DNA of 64,000 bases, taken from positions 71,077 through 135,076 of the forward strand of contig NZ_JAZDRH010000006.1 of NCBI RefSeq assembly GCF_047470865.1. Direction: 5' to 3'. The stretch comes from JAZDRH01 sp047470865 (GTDB lineage: Bacteria; Pseudomonadota; Gammaproteobacteria; Pseudomonadales; Pseudomonadaceae). The notes under the pieces were generated by a model, which worked only from the letters and a program-made list of their open reading frames with translations, searched no databases and was not told the DNA's origin. Positions 45,012 to 52,383 of the stretch are shown piece by piece. The translations under genes were made by a program, and so were the position numbers. Each line of letters begins with the position of its first letter. The stretch's first letter is position 1.

Positions 45012-45660
45012 TTCGTTGTGCAGGATTTTGTTTGAAGGCTTCCGGACGTTGCTCACCCTCTTTACTCGCATGGTGGCGCTTGGCAGCAATTGCCCACCAG
45101 TGCAACTGGCTAAATGCTCTCTGGTAATAGCCTGCCCATTTTTCAGGGTTGACTTCACTGCTAAAATCTCCGTTTTCGTTTAGCACTTCTTGCGCCTTAG
45201 GAATATGGATCATTGCTGAAACAGGAAGACAGCCAAGCTCTGATAAAAAAGTGCGCATATTGACAGCGGCTCTTGCTCCACCCCATTGACCTGCGGAGTA
45301 CGTCACAATCATTGAAGGCTTATAAGAAAATAATGAGCTACCAAAGTGGTTCAATAGATTGGCTAGCGCAGGACTCATTGAGTGGTTGTACTCGGGACTG
45401 ACCATCACATAACCATCTGCCTTCTCAATTTTTTCAGCCAATATTTGTAGTGATGATGGAACGTCTGTGTTTGTGTAGGAAAAATGCGGCTTAAAGATAG
45501 GTCCTAACTCAAAATCAAGAGGGTCAATTACTTCAACTTGAAGCGCTGTCAGTTGACGCTCAATATGTTGCTTACATGATAAAGCCACACGTTTACCAAG
45601 ACAGGCTGGGGCTGGCGGTGTGCTTTGTCGAACGCTTCCTAAAAAAACAAGTATGTTCAT
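45001..45660 (-). CDS. NADPH-dependent FMN reductase family protein
   Basis: 219 residues, flavodoxin-like. ILVFLGSVRQS starts the FMN-binding strand, followed by GYVMVSPEYNHSMSPALANLL and MIVTYSAGQWGGARAAVNMR. It is distinct from the ArsH in the same cluster and longer at the C-terminus. It probably reduces quinones, flavins or metal(loid)s. 16 bases after arsC; its stop overlaps or abuts the sigma factor start, so the cluster is one transcript. Confidence 0.85.
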   Translation of the reverse strand: MNILVFLGSVRQSTPPAPACLGKRVALSCKQHIERQLTALQVEVIDPLDFELGPIFKPHFSYTNTDVPSSLQILAEKIEKADGYVMVSPEYNHSMSPALANLLNHFGSSLFSYKPSMIVTYSAGQWGGARAAVNMRTFLSELGCLPVSAMIHIPKAQEVLNENGDFSSEVNPEKWAGYYQRAFSQLHWWAIAAKRHHASKEGEQRPEAFKQNPAQRNAP

Positions 45661-45676
45661 CTGATTGAACCTTAAA

Positions 45677-46105
45677 CTATGGGACTGGGCTGGTACGTGT
45701 GCCGTCTATATTGAGTATTTGCTCACCATCTTCTTTGTAGTAAGGGCCCTTTGGCCAGCTCTCAAGCAAATCGAGCACCACTTCGCTGGGTCGACAAAGC
45801 TTTACACCTTGAGGGCTGCAAACAATCGGGCGATTGACCAATATGGGATGCTGTATCATCGCCTCAAGAATCTCCTGATCAGAGACATTATCGGCCAGCA
45901 ATCCCAGCTCGGCGGCAGGTGATTTAGTGGTTCGTAGTGCTTGTTTAGGGGTTAAATTGGCGGCCGCAAATAACCCAAGTAACTGCGCGCCTGTCCAGCC
46001 GTCTTTTAGGTACTCAATGACTATCGGTGAGTAACCAGCGTCCTGGATAATTTTAAGTGCATTACGTGAAGTGCCGCATTCGGGATTATGATAAATAACC
46101 AGCAT
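45677..46105 (-). CDS. arsC: Arsenate reductase, glutaredoxin-dependent
   Basis: 142 residues of the ArsC/Spx fold. The active-site loop YHNPECGTSRNALKII has the catalytic Cys10, and the downstream LVNRPIVCSPQGVKLCRPSEVVLDLL carries the oxyanion-binding Arg residues. It reduces arsenate to arsenite with glutathione and glutaredoxin for export by Acr3. Ten bases separate it from acr3. Confidence 0.95.
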   Translation of the reverse strand: MLVIYHNPECGTSRNALKIIQDAGYSPIVIEYLKDGWTGAQLLGLFAAANLTPKQALRTTKSPAAELGLLADNVSDQEILEAMIQHPILVNRPIVCSPQGVKLCRPSEVVLDLLESWPKGPYYKEDGEQILNIDGTRTSPVP

Positions 46106-46115
46106 AATGTGTCCT

Positions 46116-47207
46116 TTAAGAGGATTGCTCTGCTACGGCAGAAGCTGGGAAATGGTGACGCGTTTTATTGGCAAAACGCACCAGCGCGAGCATTAAAGGA
46201 ACCTCAACTAACACCCCAACGACAGTGGCTAATGCCGCTCCAGATTGCAGACCAAATAGAGCAATAGCAACCGCCACCGCTAACTCAAAAAAGTTACTGG
46301 CCGCAATCATACCGGCAGGCGCTGCGATTGCGTGGGGCACACGCCATGCTTTGGCCCAACCGTAAGCAATAGCAAACACTAATACTGTTTGGAGAATCAG
46401 CGGGATTGCAATCAGTACAATATGCAATGGATTCGCAATAATGACATCGCCTTGAAATGCAAATAACAGCACCAAAGTGACTATCAATCCAACCGGTGTA
46501 ATCGAAGCAACACGCTTCAGGAACACATCGTTAAACCACGCCAGGCCTCGGCGCTTGATAACATTATTTCGCACCCAATAACCGGCAGCTAGGGGTATGA
46601 CGATATACAGCAGCACCGACAGCAACACTGTGTCCCAAGGCACCTGGATATTAGAAATGCCAAGCAGTAAAACCACGATAGGGGCAAAGGCGACTAGCAT
46701 AATCAAGTCATTCACGGCGACCTGCACCAAGGTATAAGCGGCATCACCTCGGGTGAGATAGCTCCACACAAACACCATCGCCGTACACGGAGCTGCCCCT
46801 AATAAGATCGCACCAGCTAAGTATTCGCTGGCTATGGCCGCAGGTAGCAATGGTTCAAAAACCACCATAAAGAAAAACCAAGCGACTGCGAACATCGTAA
46901 AAGGTTTGATCAGCCAGTTTACGCTCGTGGTAATCACCAATCCTTTGGGTTGCTTACCTACATTTTTAATCGAGCTAAAGTCGACTTGCAGCATCATTGG
47001 AAAAATCATTGCCCAAATCAGTACAGCCACCGGTATGGATACTTGAGCATACTCAAAGCGCGATAAAGCTTGAGGAATAACTGGCGCAAACTGCCCTATC
47101 AAAACACCCGCGATAATGGCTAAAGCCACCCAAAGGGTAAGGTAGCGTTCAAATAATCCCATGCCCTCAGAGGTGCTTGGAGCATTTTCTGATTTAACTG
47201 TTGTCAT
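46116..47207 (-). CDS. acr3: Acr3-type arsenite efflux permease
   Basis: 363 residues, about ten membrane helices, of the bile/arsenite/riboflavin transporter superfamily. Hallmarks are the helix AGAILLGAAPCTAMVFVWSYL with the essential Cys, VAVNDLIMLVAFAPIVVLLLG, and the C-terminal AAPAGMIAASNFFELAVAVAIALFG. ATG 47207 (MTTVKSENAPS) has an AAGGA nine bases upstream and is preferred over one 54 bases earlier that overlaps arsH. It exports arsenite produced by ArsC. Confidence 0.95.
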   Translation of the reverse strand: MTTVKSENAPSTSEGMGLFERYLTLWVALAIIAGVLIGQFAPVIPQALSRFEYAQVSIPVAVLIWAMIFPMMLQVDFSSIKNVGKQPKGLVITTSVNWLIKPFTMFAVAWFFFMVVFEPLLPAAIASEYLAGAILLGAAPCTAMVFVWSYLTRGDAAYTLVQVAVNDLIMLVAFAPIVVLLLGISNIQVPWDTVLLSVLLYIVIPLAAGYWVRNNVIKRRGLAWFNDVFLKRVASITPVGLIVTLVLLFAFQGDVIIANPLHIVLIAIPLILQTVLVFAIAYGWAKAWRVPHAIAAPAGMIAASNFFELAVAVAIALFGLQSGAALATVVGVLVEVPLMLALVRFANKTRHHFPASAVAEQSS

Positions 47208-47217
47208 CAAACTGTCC

Positions 47218-47934
47218 TTAAATTGAGCGTTGATTGACGCGCTGACTGAGTTCTTCTGCACTCTCTACACGTTCTGAATAACGATCAGTCAGGTAAGGTG
47301 CATTGTTGCGCAATAGCAAAGTGAACTTCACCAACTCCTCCATAACATCAACAATGCGGTTGTAGTAAGGCGAGGGTTTCATACGATTATTTTCATCGAA
47401 CTCAAGATAGGCTTTGGCAACCGAGGATTGATTTGGGATGGTAAACATCCGCATCCAGCGACCCAATACACGGAGCTGATTGACCACATTAAAAGATTGA
47501 GAACCGCCACACACCTGCATTACTGCTAAGGTTTTCCCTTGTGTGGGGCGCACAGCACCGAGGCTAAGTGGTATCCAGTCGATTTGGCTTTTGAAAATCC
47601 CTGTCATCGCACCATGTCGTTCAGGCGAGCACCAGACTTGACCTTCCGACCACACCATTAAATCACGTAATTCTTGCACCTTTGGATGCGACTCATCTGC
47701 AGTGTCAGGCTGCGGTAAACCTTCAGGATTAAAAATACGCACCTCGGCGCCCATGTGTTTGAGCAATCTTGCGCTTTCTTCAACAACCAAACGACTGAAT
47801 GAACGCTGACGCAATGAGCCGTATAACAGTAAAATTCGTGGTGGGTGGTTAGAATCTAGCGTAGAAAACTGATCCTGACTGGGTAAGCTAATCTGCTCAG
47901 TAATAAGATTTTCTAACGGATTATTTGTCTGCAT
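47218..47934 (-). CDS. arsH: ArsH, organoarsenical oxidase / NADPH-FMN oxidoreductase
   Basis: 238 residues. Typical ArsH motifs are PPRILLLYGSLRQRSFSRLVVEESARLL, EGQVWCSPERHGAMTGIFKSQIDWIPLSLGAVRPTQGKTLAVMQV and RMFTIPNQSSVAKAYLEFDENNRM. ArsH oxidises methylarsenite to the less toxic pentavalent form. ATG 47934 (MQTNNPLENL) overlaps the arsR end by 14 bases; the frame extends 48 bases farther, but that would overlap arsR more. An Acr3 gene follows 10 bases later. Confidence 0.93.
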   Translation of the reverse strand: MQTNNPLENLITEQISLPSQDQFSTLDSNHPPRILLLYGSLRQRSFSRLVVEESARLLKHMGAEVRIFNPEGLPQPDTADESHPKVQELRDLMVWSEGQVWCSPERHGAMTGIFKSQIDWIPLSLGAVRPTQGKTLAVMQVCGGSQSFNVVNQLRVLGRWMRMFTIPNQSSVAKAYLEFDENNRMKPSPYYNRIVDVMEELVKFTLLLRNNAPYLTDRYSERVESAEELSQRVNQRSI

Positions 47935-48280
47935 TGTTATTGCTCTCGTTATCGCAAGCACTGCTGCTATGAATACTGTCAAACAGAGCTATTGCGTCGG
48001 CAAATAGCTCTGGATTATTTTCAATTGAGGAAGTGATGACCTGGAATGCCCAGTTTGGCAAGTCAGCAGACAAGCGGTAATACACCCACTTTCCACGTCG
48101 CTCACTTTGCAAAATTCCACACTTGCGTAATTGCGCTAAATATTGCGACACCTTTGGTTGCTCTTGATTTAGTGCAACTTGGATCTCACACACACACGCC
48201 TCCCCCGCTCTTTGGATCAAGCCAAGGCAGGTGAGCCTATTAAGGTCTGAAAGGCATTTTAAGAACTGAATCAAATCCAC
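47921..48280 (-). CDS. arsR: ArsR-family arsenite-responsive repressor
   Basis: 119 residues, winged helix. The arsenic-binding pair is in GEACVCEIQVALNQEQPKVSQYLAQLRKCGILQSERRGKWVYYRL, where C-V-C lies at the start of the helix-turn-helix as in E. coli-type ArsR. It should repress the minus-strand cluster arsR-arsH-acr3-arsC and be released by As(III). First gene of that cluster. Confidence 0.95.
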   Translation of the reverse strand: MDLIQFLKCLSDLNRLTCLGLIQRAGEACVCEIQVALNQEQPKVSQYLAQLRKCGILQSERRGKWVYYRLSADLPNWAFQVITSSIENNPELFADAIALFDSIHSSSACDNESNNNADK

Positions 48281-48326
48281 TGAAATACCGCCGCTGGCTC
48301 AATACATTAAGAATTTAACATATTAA

Positions 48327-48356
48327 AATATTCGCATATGAAGAATGAAGTGTCAA
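48327..48356 (-). promoter_or_regulatory. Likely arsR promoter with overlapping operator
   Basis: On the minus strand a perfect TTGACA (48356-48351) is followed 18 bases later by AATATT (48332-48327). The ATTC-n9-GAAT element and CATATG core between the boxes are candidates for the ArsR operator. The ATG is about 47 bases downstream. Confidence 0.55.
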
Positions 48357-48719
48357 TAATAAAAGCGCCGACTACAAACCTATAACCCGTTCATCTGAGC
48401 TCTTCTTACTGACTCTTTAGTAAACATGAGCGGTTGACCGGCACGGGTATCGATGCGATCATTCCAAGCTGTTTTTTACTTAGCAGTGCATGAAGGCACA
48501 CACTTTGCGAATTAGTCCACCCTAGCTTCCCTTCCTCTTAGTCATCCAATTTGCCGATGGCTGCACCAACTGCCAAAAAATGGCAGGCGCTTTTTTGCGC
48601 CAAAAATAACTCACTAAAACTCAGTAATGTCATTTAAATTGTCGTAGCTAGCACTGCACACTTTGCATCTTAGCGCGATAGATATTTGCGTTGCTGTTTG
48701 CTTATTACAAGGTTTAATC
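48357..48719. other. Intergenic region between arsR and sulP with two stacked hairpins
   Basis: No gene is seen. Near its right end two adjacent hairpins occur: CTGCCA-AAAAA-TGGCAG (48570-48586) and GGCGC-TTTTTT-GCGCC (48586-48601). They lie about 120 bases before the sulP ATG and may be a terminator from one direction or a leader structure of sulP. Confidence 0.5.
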
Positions 48720-50207
48720 ATGTTTGAAAAAATGAAACTCGAATGGCTCTCTAATATCCGCGGTGATTTACTTGCAGGTATTGTTGTCGCTCTAGCCTTA
48801 ATTCCAGAGGCTATTGCGTTCTCAATCATTGCAGGCGTTGATCCAAAAGTTGGTTTGTATGCTTCGTTTTGTATTGCTGTAATTATCGCTATAGTCGGTG
48901 GGCGGCCTGGGATGATTTCTGGTGCTACCGGAGCCATGGCGTTGCTGATGGTGACCTTGGTGCGCGACCACGGACTTGAGTATCTACTTGCAGCTACTTT
49001 ACTGACTGGGGTGATTCAAATTTTCGCGGGCTACCTCAAGCTTGGTAACTTAATGCGCTTTGTGTCGCGATCGGTGGTGACCGGGTTTGTAAACGCGCTC
49101 GCTATTCTTATTTTTATGGCGCAACTGCCTGAACTGACCAATGTGACTTGGCATGTTTACGCCATGACAGCCGCAGGCCTTGGGATTATTTACCTATTCC
49201 CATATCTCCCCGTGATTGGCAAGACTATTCCTTCACCGCTTATTTGTATTGTGCTGTTAACCACTGTCGCCATCGTGAGTGGACTTGATATACGCACCGT
49301 CGGCGATATGGGCCAATTACCGGACACCTTGCCAATATTTTTATGGCCCGAAGTGCCTTTAACATGGGAAACACTGCTAATCATCTTGCCATACTCCATT
49401 GGGTTGACAGTAGTAGGCTTACTGGAATCCATGATGACAGCAACGATTGTTGATGATTTAACAGATACCGACAGTGATAAAAACCGTGAGTGTAAAGGTC
49501 AAGGTATTGCCAATATTGGCGCAGGACTAATGGGCGGCATGGCAGGCTGCGCTATGATTGGGCAATCTATAATTAATATTAAATCAGGCGGTAAAGGGCG
49601 CTTATCTACCTTTTCTGCCGGAGTTTTTTTGTTAATTTTAATCGTTTTCTTAGGCGATTGGCTCAAGCTGATTCCTATGGCCGCCCTAGTCGCAGTTATG
49701 ATAATGGTCTCTATAGGCACCTTCTCATGGAGCTCTGTTAAAGATCTTAAAAAACACCCTCTGTCTACAAACATTGTCATGATTGCCACCGTTATAGTGG
49801 TCGTTATCACTCATAACTTAGCTATAGGTGTGTTAGTGGGTGTGCTGCTAGCAACCTTGTTCTTTGCCAATAAAATCGGTCGTTTTATGGTAGTGAAACC
49901 GCAGCAAACAGAGAACAATGTACGGGTCTATCAAGTTACTGGTCAGGTTTTCTTTGCTTCATCCGATCAGTTTGCTTCTGCATTTGATTTTAAAGAAGCC
50001 GTGGACAAGGTCGTTATTGATCTCAGTCATGCGCATTTCTGGGATATTACTGCTGTATCGTCCTTGGACAAAGTGGTTATTAAGTTCAAACGCTTAGGGG
50101 CTGATGTAGAGATTATCGGCATGACAGCCGCTACTGCCACTATTGTTGATAGGTTTGGCGTACACAATGATCCCAAAGAAGTCGAAAAACTGATGGCAGG
50201 CCATTAA
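48720..50207 (+). CDS. SulP-family inorganic anion transporter with STAS domain
   Basis: 495 residues. About eleven membrane helices begin at LEWLSNIRGDLLAGIVVALALIPEAIAFSIIAGVDPKVGLYASF, the SulP signature, and continue through GATGAMALLMVTLV and MMTATIVDDLTDT. The C-terminal STAS domain is VYQVTGQVFFASSDQFASAF and VVIDLSHAHFWDITAVSSLDKVV. ATG 48720 gives the usual N-terminus; a frame opening 57 bases earlier is less likely. Substrate may be sulfate or bicarbonate. Paired with a universal stress gene 10 bases downstream, a pair also seen in Acinetobacter AbaR-type islands. Confidence 0.92.
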   Translation: MFEKMKLEWLSNIRGDLLAGIVVALALIPEAIAFSIIAGVDPKVGLYASFCIAVIIAIVGGRPGMISGATGAMALLMVTLVRDHGLEYLLAATLLTGVIQIFAGYLKLGNLMRFVSRSVVTGFVNALAILIFMAQLPELTNVTWHVYAMTAAGLGIIYLFPYLPVIGKTIPSPLICIVLLTTVAIVSGLDIRTVGDMGQLPDTLPIFLWPEVPLTWETLLIILPYSIGLTVVGLLESMMTATIVDDLTDTDSDKNRECKGQGIANIGAGLMGGMAGCAMIGQSIINIKSGGKGRLSTFSAGVFLLILIVFLGDWLKLIPMAALVAVMIMVSIGTFSWSSVKDLKKHPLSTNIVMIATVIVVVITHNLAIGVLVGVLLATLFFANKIGRFMVVKPQQTENNVRVYQVTGQVFFASSDQFASAFDFKEAVDKVVIDLSHAHFWDITAVSSLDKVVIKFKRLGADVEIIGMTAATATIVDRFGVHNDPKEVEKLMAGH

Positions 50208-50217
50208 GGAGAAAATA

Positions 50218-51057
50218 ATGAACAAAATTATAACGTGTATAGACGCCTCGATTTACGCCAATGATGTTTGCACGGCAGGCATCTGGGCAGCCAAAAAGCT
50301 GAGCAAACCACTCGTATTGGTTCATGCTATTGAAAAGAGAAATACGCCAACCGCTGATAACTTCAGTGGAGCTATCGGCTTGGGCGCACGCTCTTCTTTA
50401 TTGGCAGAGTTAGCATCACTTGATGCACAACATAGCAAAGTAGCTATCAAGCTAGGCAAAGATCTATTAACTCAAGCACAACAATGCGCGGCAGAGCAAG
50501 GCTGCAAACAGATTGAGCAAGTGTTACGCCATGGCTCAATAACCGATGTAATAAGTGCTTTAGAAGCAGATGCACGACTGGTAGTTATTGGCCGTACCAG
50601 CAAGCATTTTAAAGCGCTTGGTTCCAATATCGAGCAAATAATTCGCCAAGTTCAAACACCCATTCTAATTCCTAATCAAGGCTTTACTAAACCTCAGAGC
50701 TTTATGTTGGCTTATGATGGCCGAGAAACCGCAGACAAAGCAGTGCGGCGCATCATTGATGGAGGACTGTTACACGGCATGGTTTGTCACTTAGTGACCG
50801 TTGAGAATAATAAAAAAGGCTTAAAAGAGAACTTTGAACGGGTAAGTAACCAATTAGCCGCCGCAGGTTTCACCGTTCATGCCAGTTTTTTAACCGGTAA
50901 TATTTTCACGGCACTGATGGATTACAAGGCACAGAATGACGTTGACCTATTAGTGATGGGAGCTTTTTCCCACTCTAAGCTAGCCAGCATTTTCTTAGGC
51001 AGTAACACCCTAAGGATGCTAGAGCACACACAGTTACCTTTGGTTGTTCTACGGTAA
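50218..51057 (+). CDS. uspA: Tandem-domain universal stress protein
   Basis: 279 residues with two Usp domains. The first has DVCTAGIWAAKKLSKPLVLVHAIE and RLVVIGRTSKHF; the second FMLAYDGRETADKAVRRIIDGG and VDLLVMGAFSHSKLASIFLGSNTLRMLEHTQLPLVVLR, with the ATP-binding G-2x-G-9x-G-like loop. An AAGGAG precedes ATG 50218. Cotranscribed with sulP; its function is stress tolerance of unknown mechanism. Confidence 0.92.
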   Translation: MNKIITCIDASIYANDVCTAGIWAAKKLSKPLVLVHAIEKRNTPTADNFSGAIGLGARSSLLAELASLDAQHSKVAIKLGKDLLTQAQQCAAEQGCKQIEQVLRHGSITDVISALEADARLVVIGRTSKHFKALGSNIEQIIRQVQTPILIPNQGFTKPQSFMLAYDGRETADKAVRRIIDGGLLHGMVCHLVTVENNKKGLKENFERVSNQLAAAGFTVHASFLTGNIFTALMDYKAQNDVDLLVMGAFSHSKLASIFLGSNTLRMLEHTQLPLVVLR

Positions 51058-51308
51058 GCCATTACTCTAGGATGTAGCAGTTTAGGCTTCTCATTTACTT
51101 TGGCGCGCAGCACTGGGATGCTGCCGCCGATTTTATACGCCGCTAAGTCTCTAAAAGACAAAATACAGTGGTGAGAAATATATCACGGAGTCTTGAGCCG
51201 TATTTAACACATAACTGGGGCGTGAAGCACTTCAGTAGAAACTACAAGCTGATGATATTAATAAAGCTATAATGCATACGCCAGCACATTCATTCGCTTA
51301 ATATATAC
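51058..51308. other. Non-coding tail of element 2 before its left end
   Basis: About 250 bases after the universal stress gene with no gene-like frame recognised. Confidence 0.5.
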
Positions 51309-51464
51309 GCGCTAAAAGTTACCAACTTTATTAGCATGCTTTTAGCATCAAAATCTCATGAGAGCGCTAAAAGTTACCAACTTTATTTTTTCATGCGATT
51401 TTTTCGAGACGCTAGCATGCGGCTTAGCGAGCAGATTTGTTACCAACTTTATTAGCATCCCACA
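51309..51464 (-). repeat. Left end of element 2 with three spaced TnsB-type sites
   Basis: GTTACCAACTTTATT occurs at 51318-51332, 51373-51387 and 51439-51453, and the end is CATCCCACA. The first two sites are within a perfect 24-base direct repeat starting GCGCTAAAAG (51309-51332 and 51364-51387), 55 bases apart. Confidence 0.92.
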
Positions 51465-51469
51465 TTTCT
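51465..51469. repeat. Target-site duplication of element 2 (right copy), TTTCT
   Basis: TTTCT follows the left terminus CCCACA and matches 34504-34508. It directly precedes another TGTGGCATG end. Confidence 0.9.
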
Positions 51470-51531
51470 TGTGGCATGGCAATAACCTTTAAAACTGTGA
51501 CATTAAGGTTAAAAACTTTATTGTCACAACA
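51470..51531. repeat. Orphan Tn7-like end: remnant of a third element
   Basis: TGTGGCATGGCAATAACC (51470-51487) is nearly the same terminus as element 2. It is followed by TnsB-like sites GGCAATAACCTTTAAAACTG, GACATTAAGGTTAAAAACT (51498-51516) and, inverted, GACAATAAAGTTTTTAACC ending with CACAACA at 51531. No tns gene follows, so only end sequences survive. Confidence 0.78.
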
Positions 51532-51702
51532 CTAGGTTTTGAGGAGGGCTAGTGAGGTTTATCTAAATAAACAGTCAAAAAATTATATATTCCCCACTCT
51601 TTAGAAAAGATAGCAACTAAATATCATTTAAAGTATTTGCATAGCAAGGCTGATTCTTAGTGCTACTACCTATAGCGTCTATTTATAAGGTTAAAATTAC
51701 CT

Positions 51703-51942
51703 ATGAATATTGAAGAACACGGATTTGAAATTCACTCCCAGTTTCTTACTAAAGATGATATTCAAATCATTATTACGGAACTTGAAACTTTAGCTGTTGA
51801 TTTTCCAACGCAAGGGATTCGTAATGCAGAGAAAAAGCTCAACTCAGCGCAGCAAAGGGTTTCCCCCAAGCACCGACACATTGTACATATAGAATACAGC
51901 AGTTTTGAATTACCTCTGGGGCTGACTTGGGCTTCGTCTTAG
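51703..51942 (+). pseudogene. Internally deleted phytanoyl-CoA dioxygenase-like gene
   Basis: 79 codons. The first ~45 (EEHGFEIHSQFLTKDDIQII, ITELETLAVDF) look like the N-terminus of a phytanoyl-CoA dioxygenase-family enzyme; the last ~30 (VSPKHRHIVHIEYSSFELPL) look like its C-terminal strand. The 2-His-1-Asp iron-binding core between them is missing, so the gene seems to have lost ~600 bases in frame. It is not expected to be active. Confidence 0.6.
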
Positions 51943-52337
51943 CGATGGAGTTTACACAAAAGTCCCTTGTCACTTGCGACAGAAAATACGCACTACTGAT
52001 GTTTCCTGCACGCTGGCAATTAGCGCAACCCACTTAAATTACAGCATAATTAAACGCCTTGGAAATATTCCGTGATATTTTTATTAGCGGTAAAAGCTAA
52101 CTAAAAATACTGATGCAAAGGCATTAATGAATCAATCTAGAAAAGCCTCTAATGTCCAGAGCTCTGTAAGCAAGTCAATCGCGCATTTGGCTTGGGCGCT
52201 ATGTAATTTCCATTTGACTGTAAGTGCTGTGGTGGAGCATCTGTAGTAATTGATGAAAAATAGTCTGAACAGAAAAGAATTTAGCCTAAATCTAAGCCAG
52301 CAATGATATCCCAAAATAGTAAGGTCACTAACGATAG
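51943..52337. other. Non-coding spacer before the secretion operon
   Basis: About 400 AT-rich bases without a convincing gene. Likely decayed sequence from the older insertions. Confidence 0.5.
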
Positions 52338-52365
52338 AAGTCCTAGCTATCTCTAACTAGGGCTT
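52338..52365. terminator. Hairpin downstream of the secretion operon (possibly bidirectional)
   Basis: AAGTCCTAG (52338-52346) pairs with CTAGGGCTT (52357-52365) with one G-U pair. On the plus strand TTTTATTTAT follows. It lies just beyond the hlyD-like stop on the minus strand. Confidence 0.55.
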
Positions 52366-52383
52366 TTATTTATCCTAAGATCT

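Larger units (their letters stand above)
34509..51464 (+). mobile_element. Second complete Tn7-like transposon with arsenic-resistance and SulP/Usp cargo
   Basis: A 16,956-bp element from TGTGGCATGACAATAAAG to its mirrored end (CATCCCACA). It carries its own tnsABCDE, divergent from element 1, and its own TnsB-site family (AATAAAGTTGGTAAC). Cargo is an ars locus on the minus strand, then sulP and a universal stress gene. It is flanked by TTTCT at 34504-34508 and 51465-51469. Same orientation as element 1, right end toward glmS. Confidence 0.95.

Noticed and set aside
44999..45158. N-terminal extension of the ECF sigma factor
   Set aside because: It would overlap the FMN reductase gene by about 150 bases in another frame and has no sigma-factor similarity; the start at 45011 or 44999 is more sensible.
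19969..51464. A CRISPR-associated Tn7-like transposon (CAST)
   Set aside because: Both elements have TnsD and TnsE target selectors; no cas gene, repeat array or second small TniQ is present.
51470..51531. A 62-bp mini-transposon with its own two ends
   Set aside because: The terminal bases could be read as paired ends, but the sequence after 51531 (CTAGG) does not match the TTTCT before 51470, so no target duplication supports an independent insertion.
52132..52314. A 60-codon minus-strand frame downstream of the secretion operon
   Set aside because: No ribosome-binding site, no similarity, and it sits in decayed spacer sequence.
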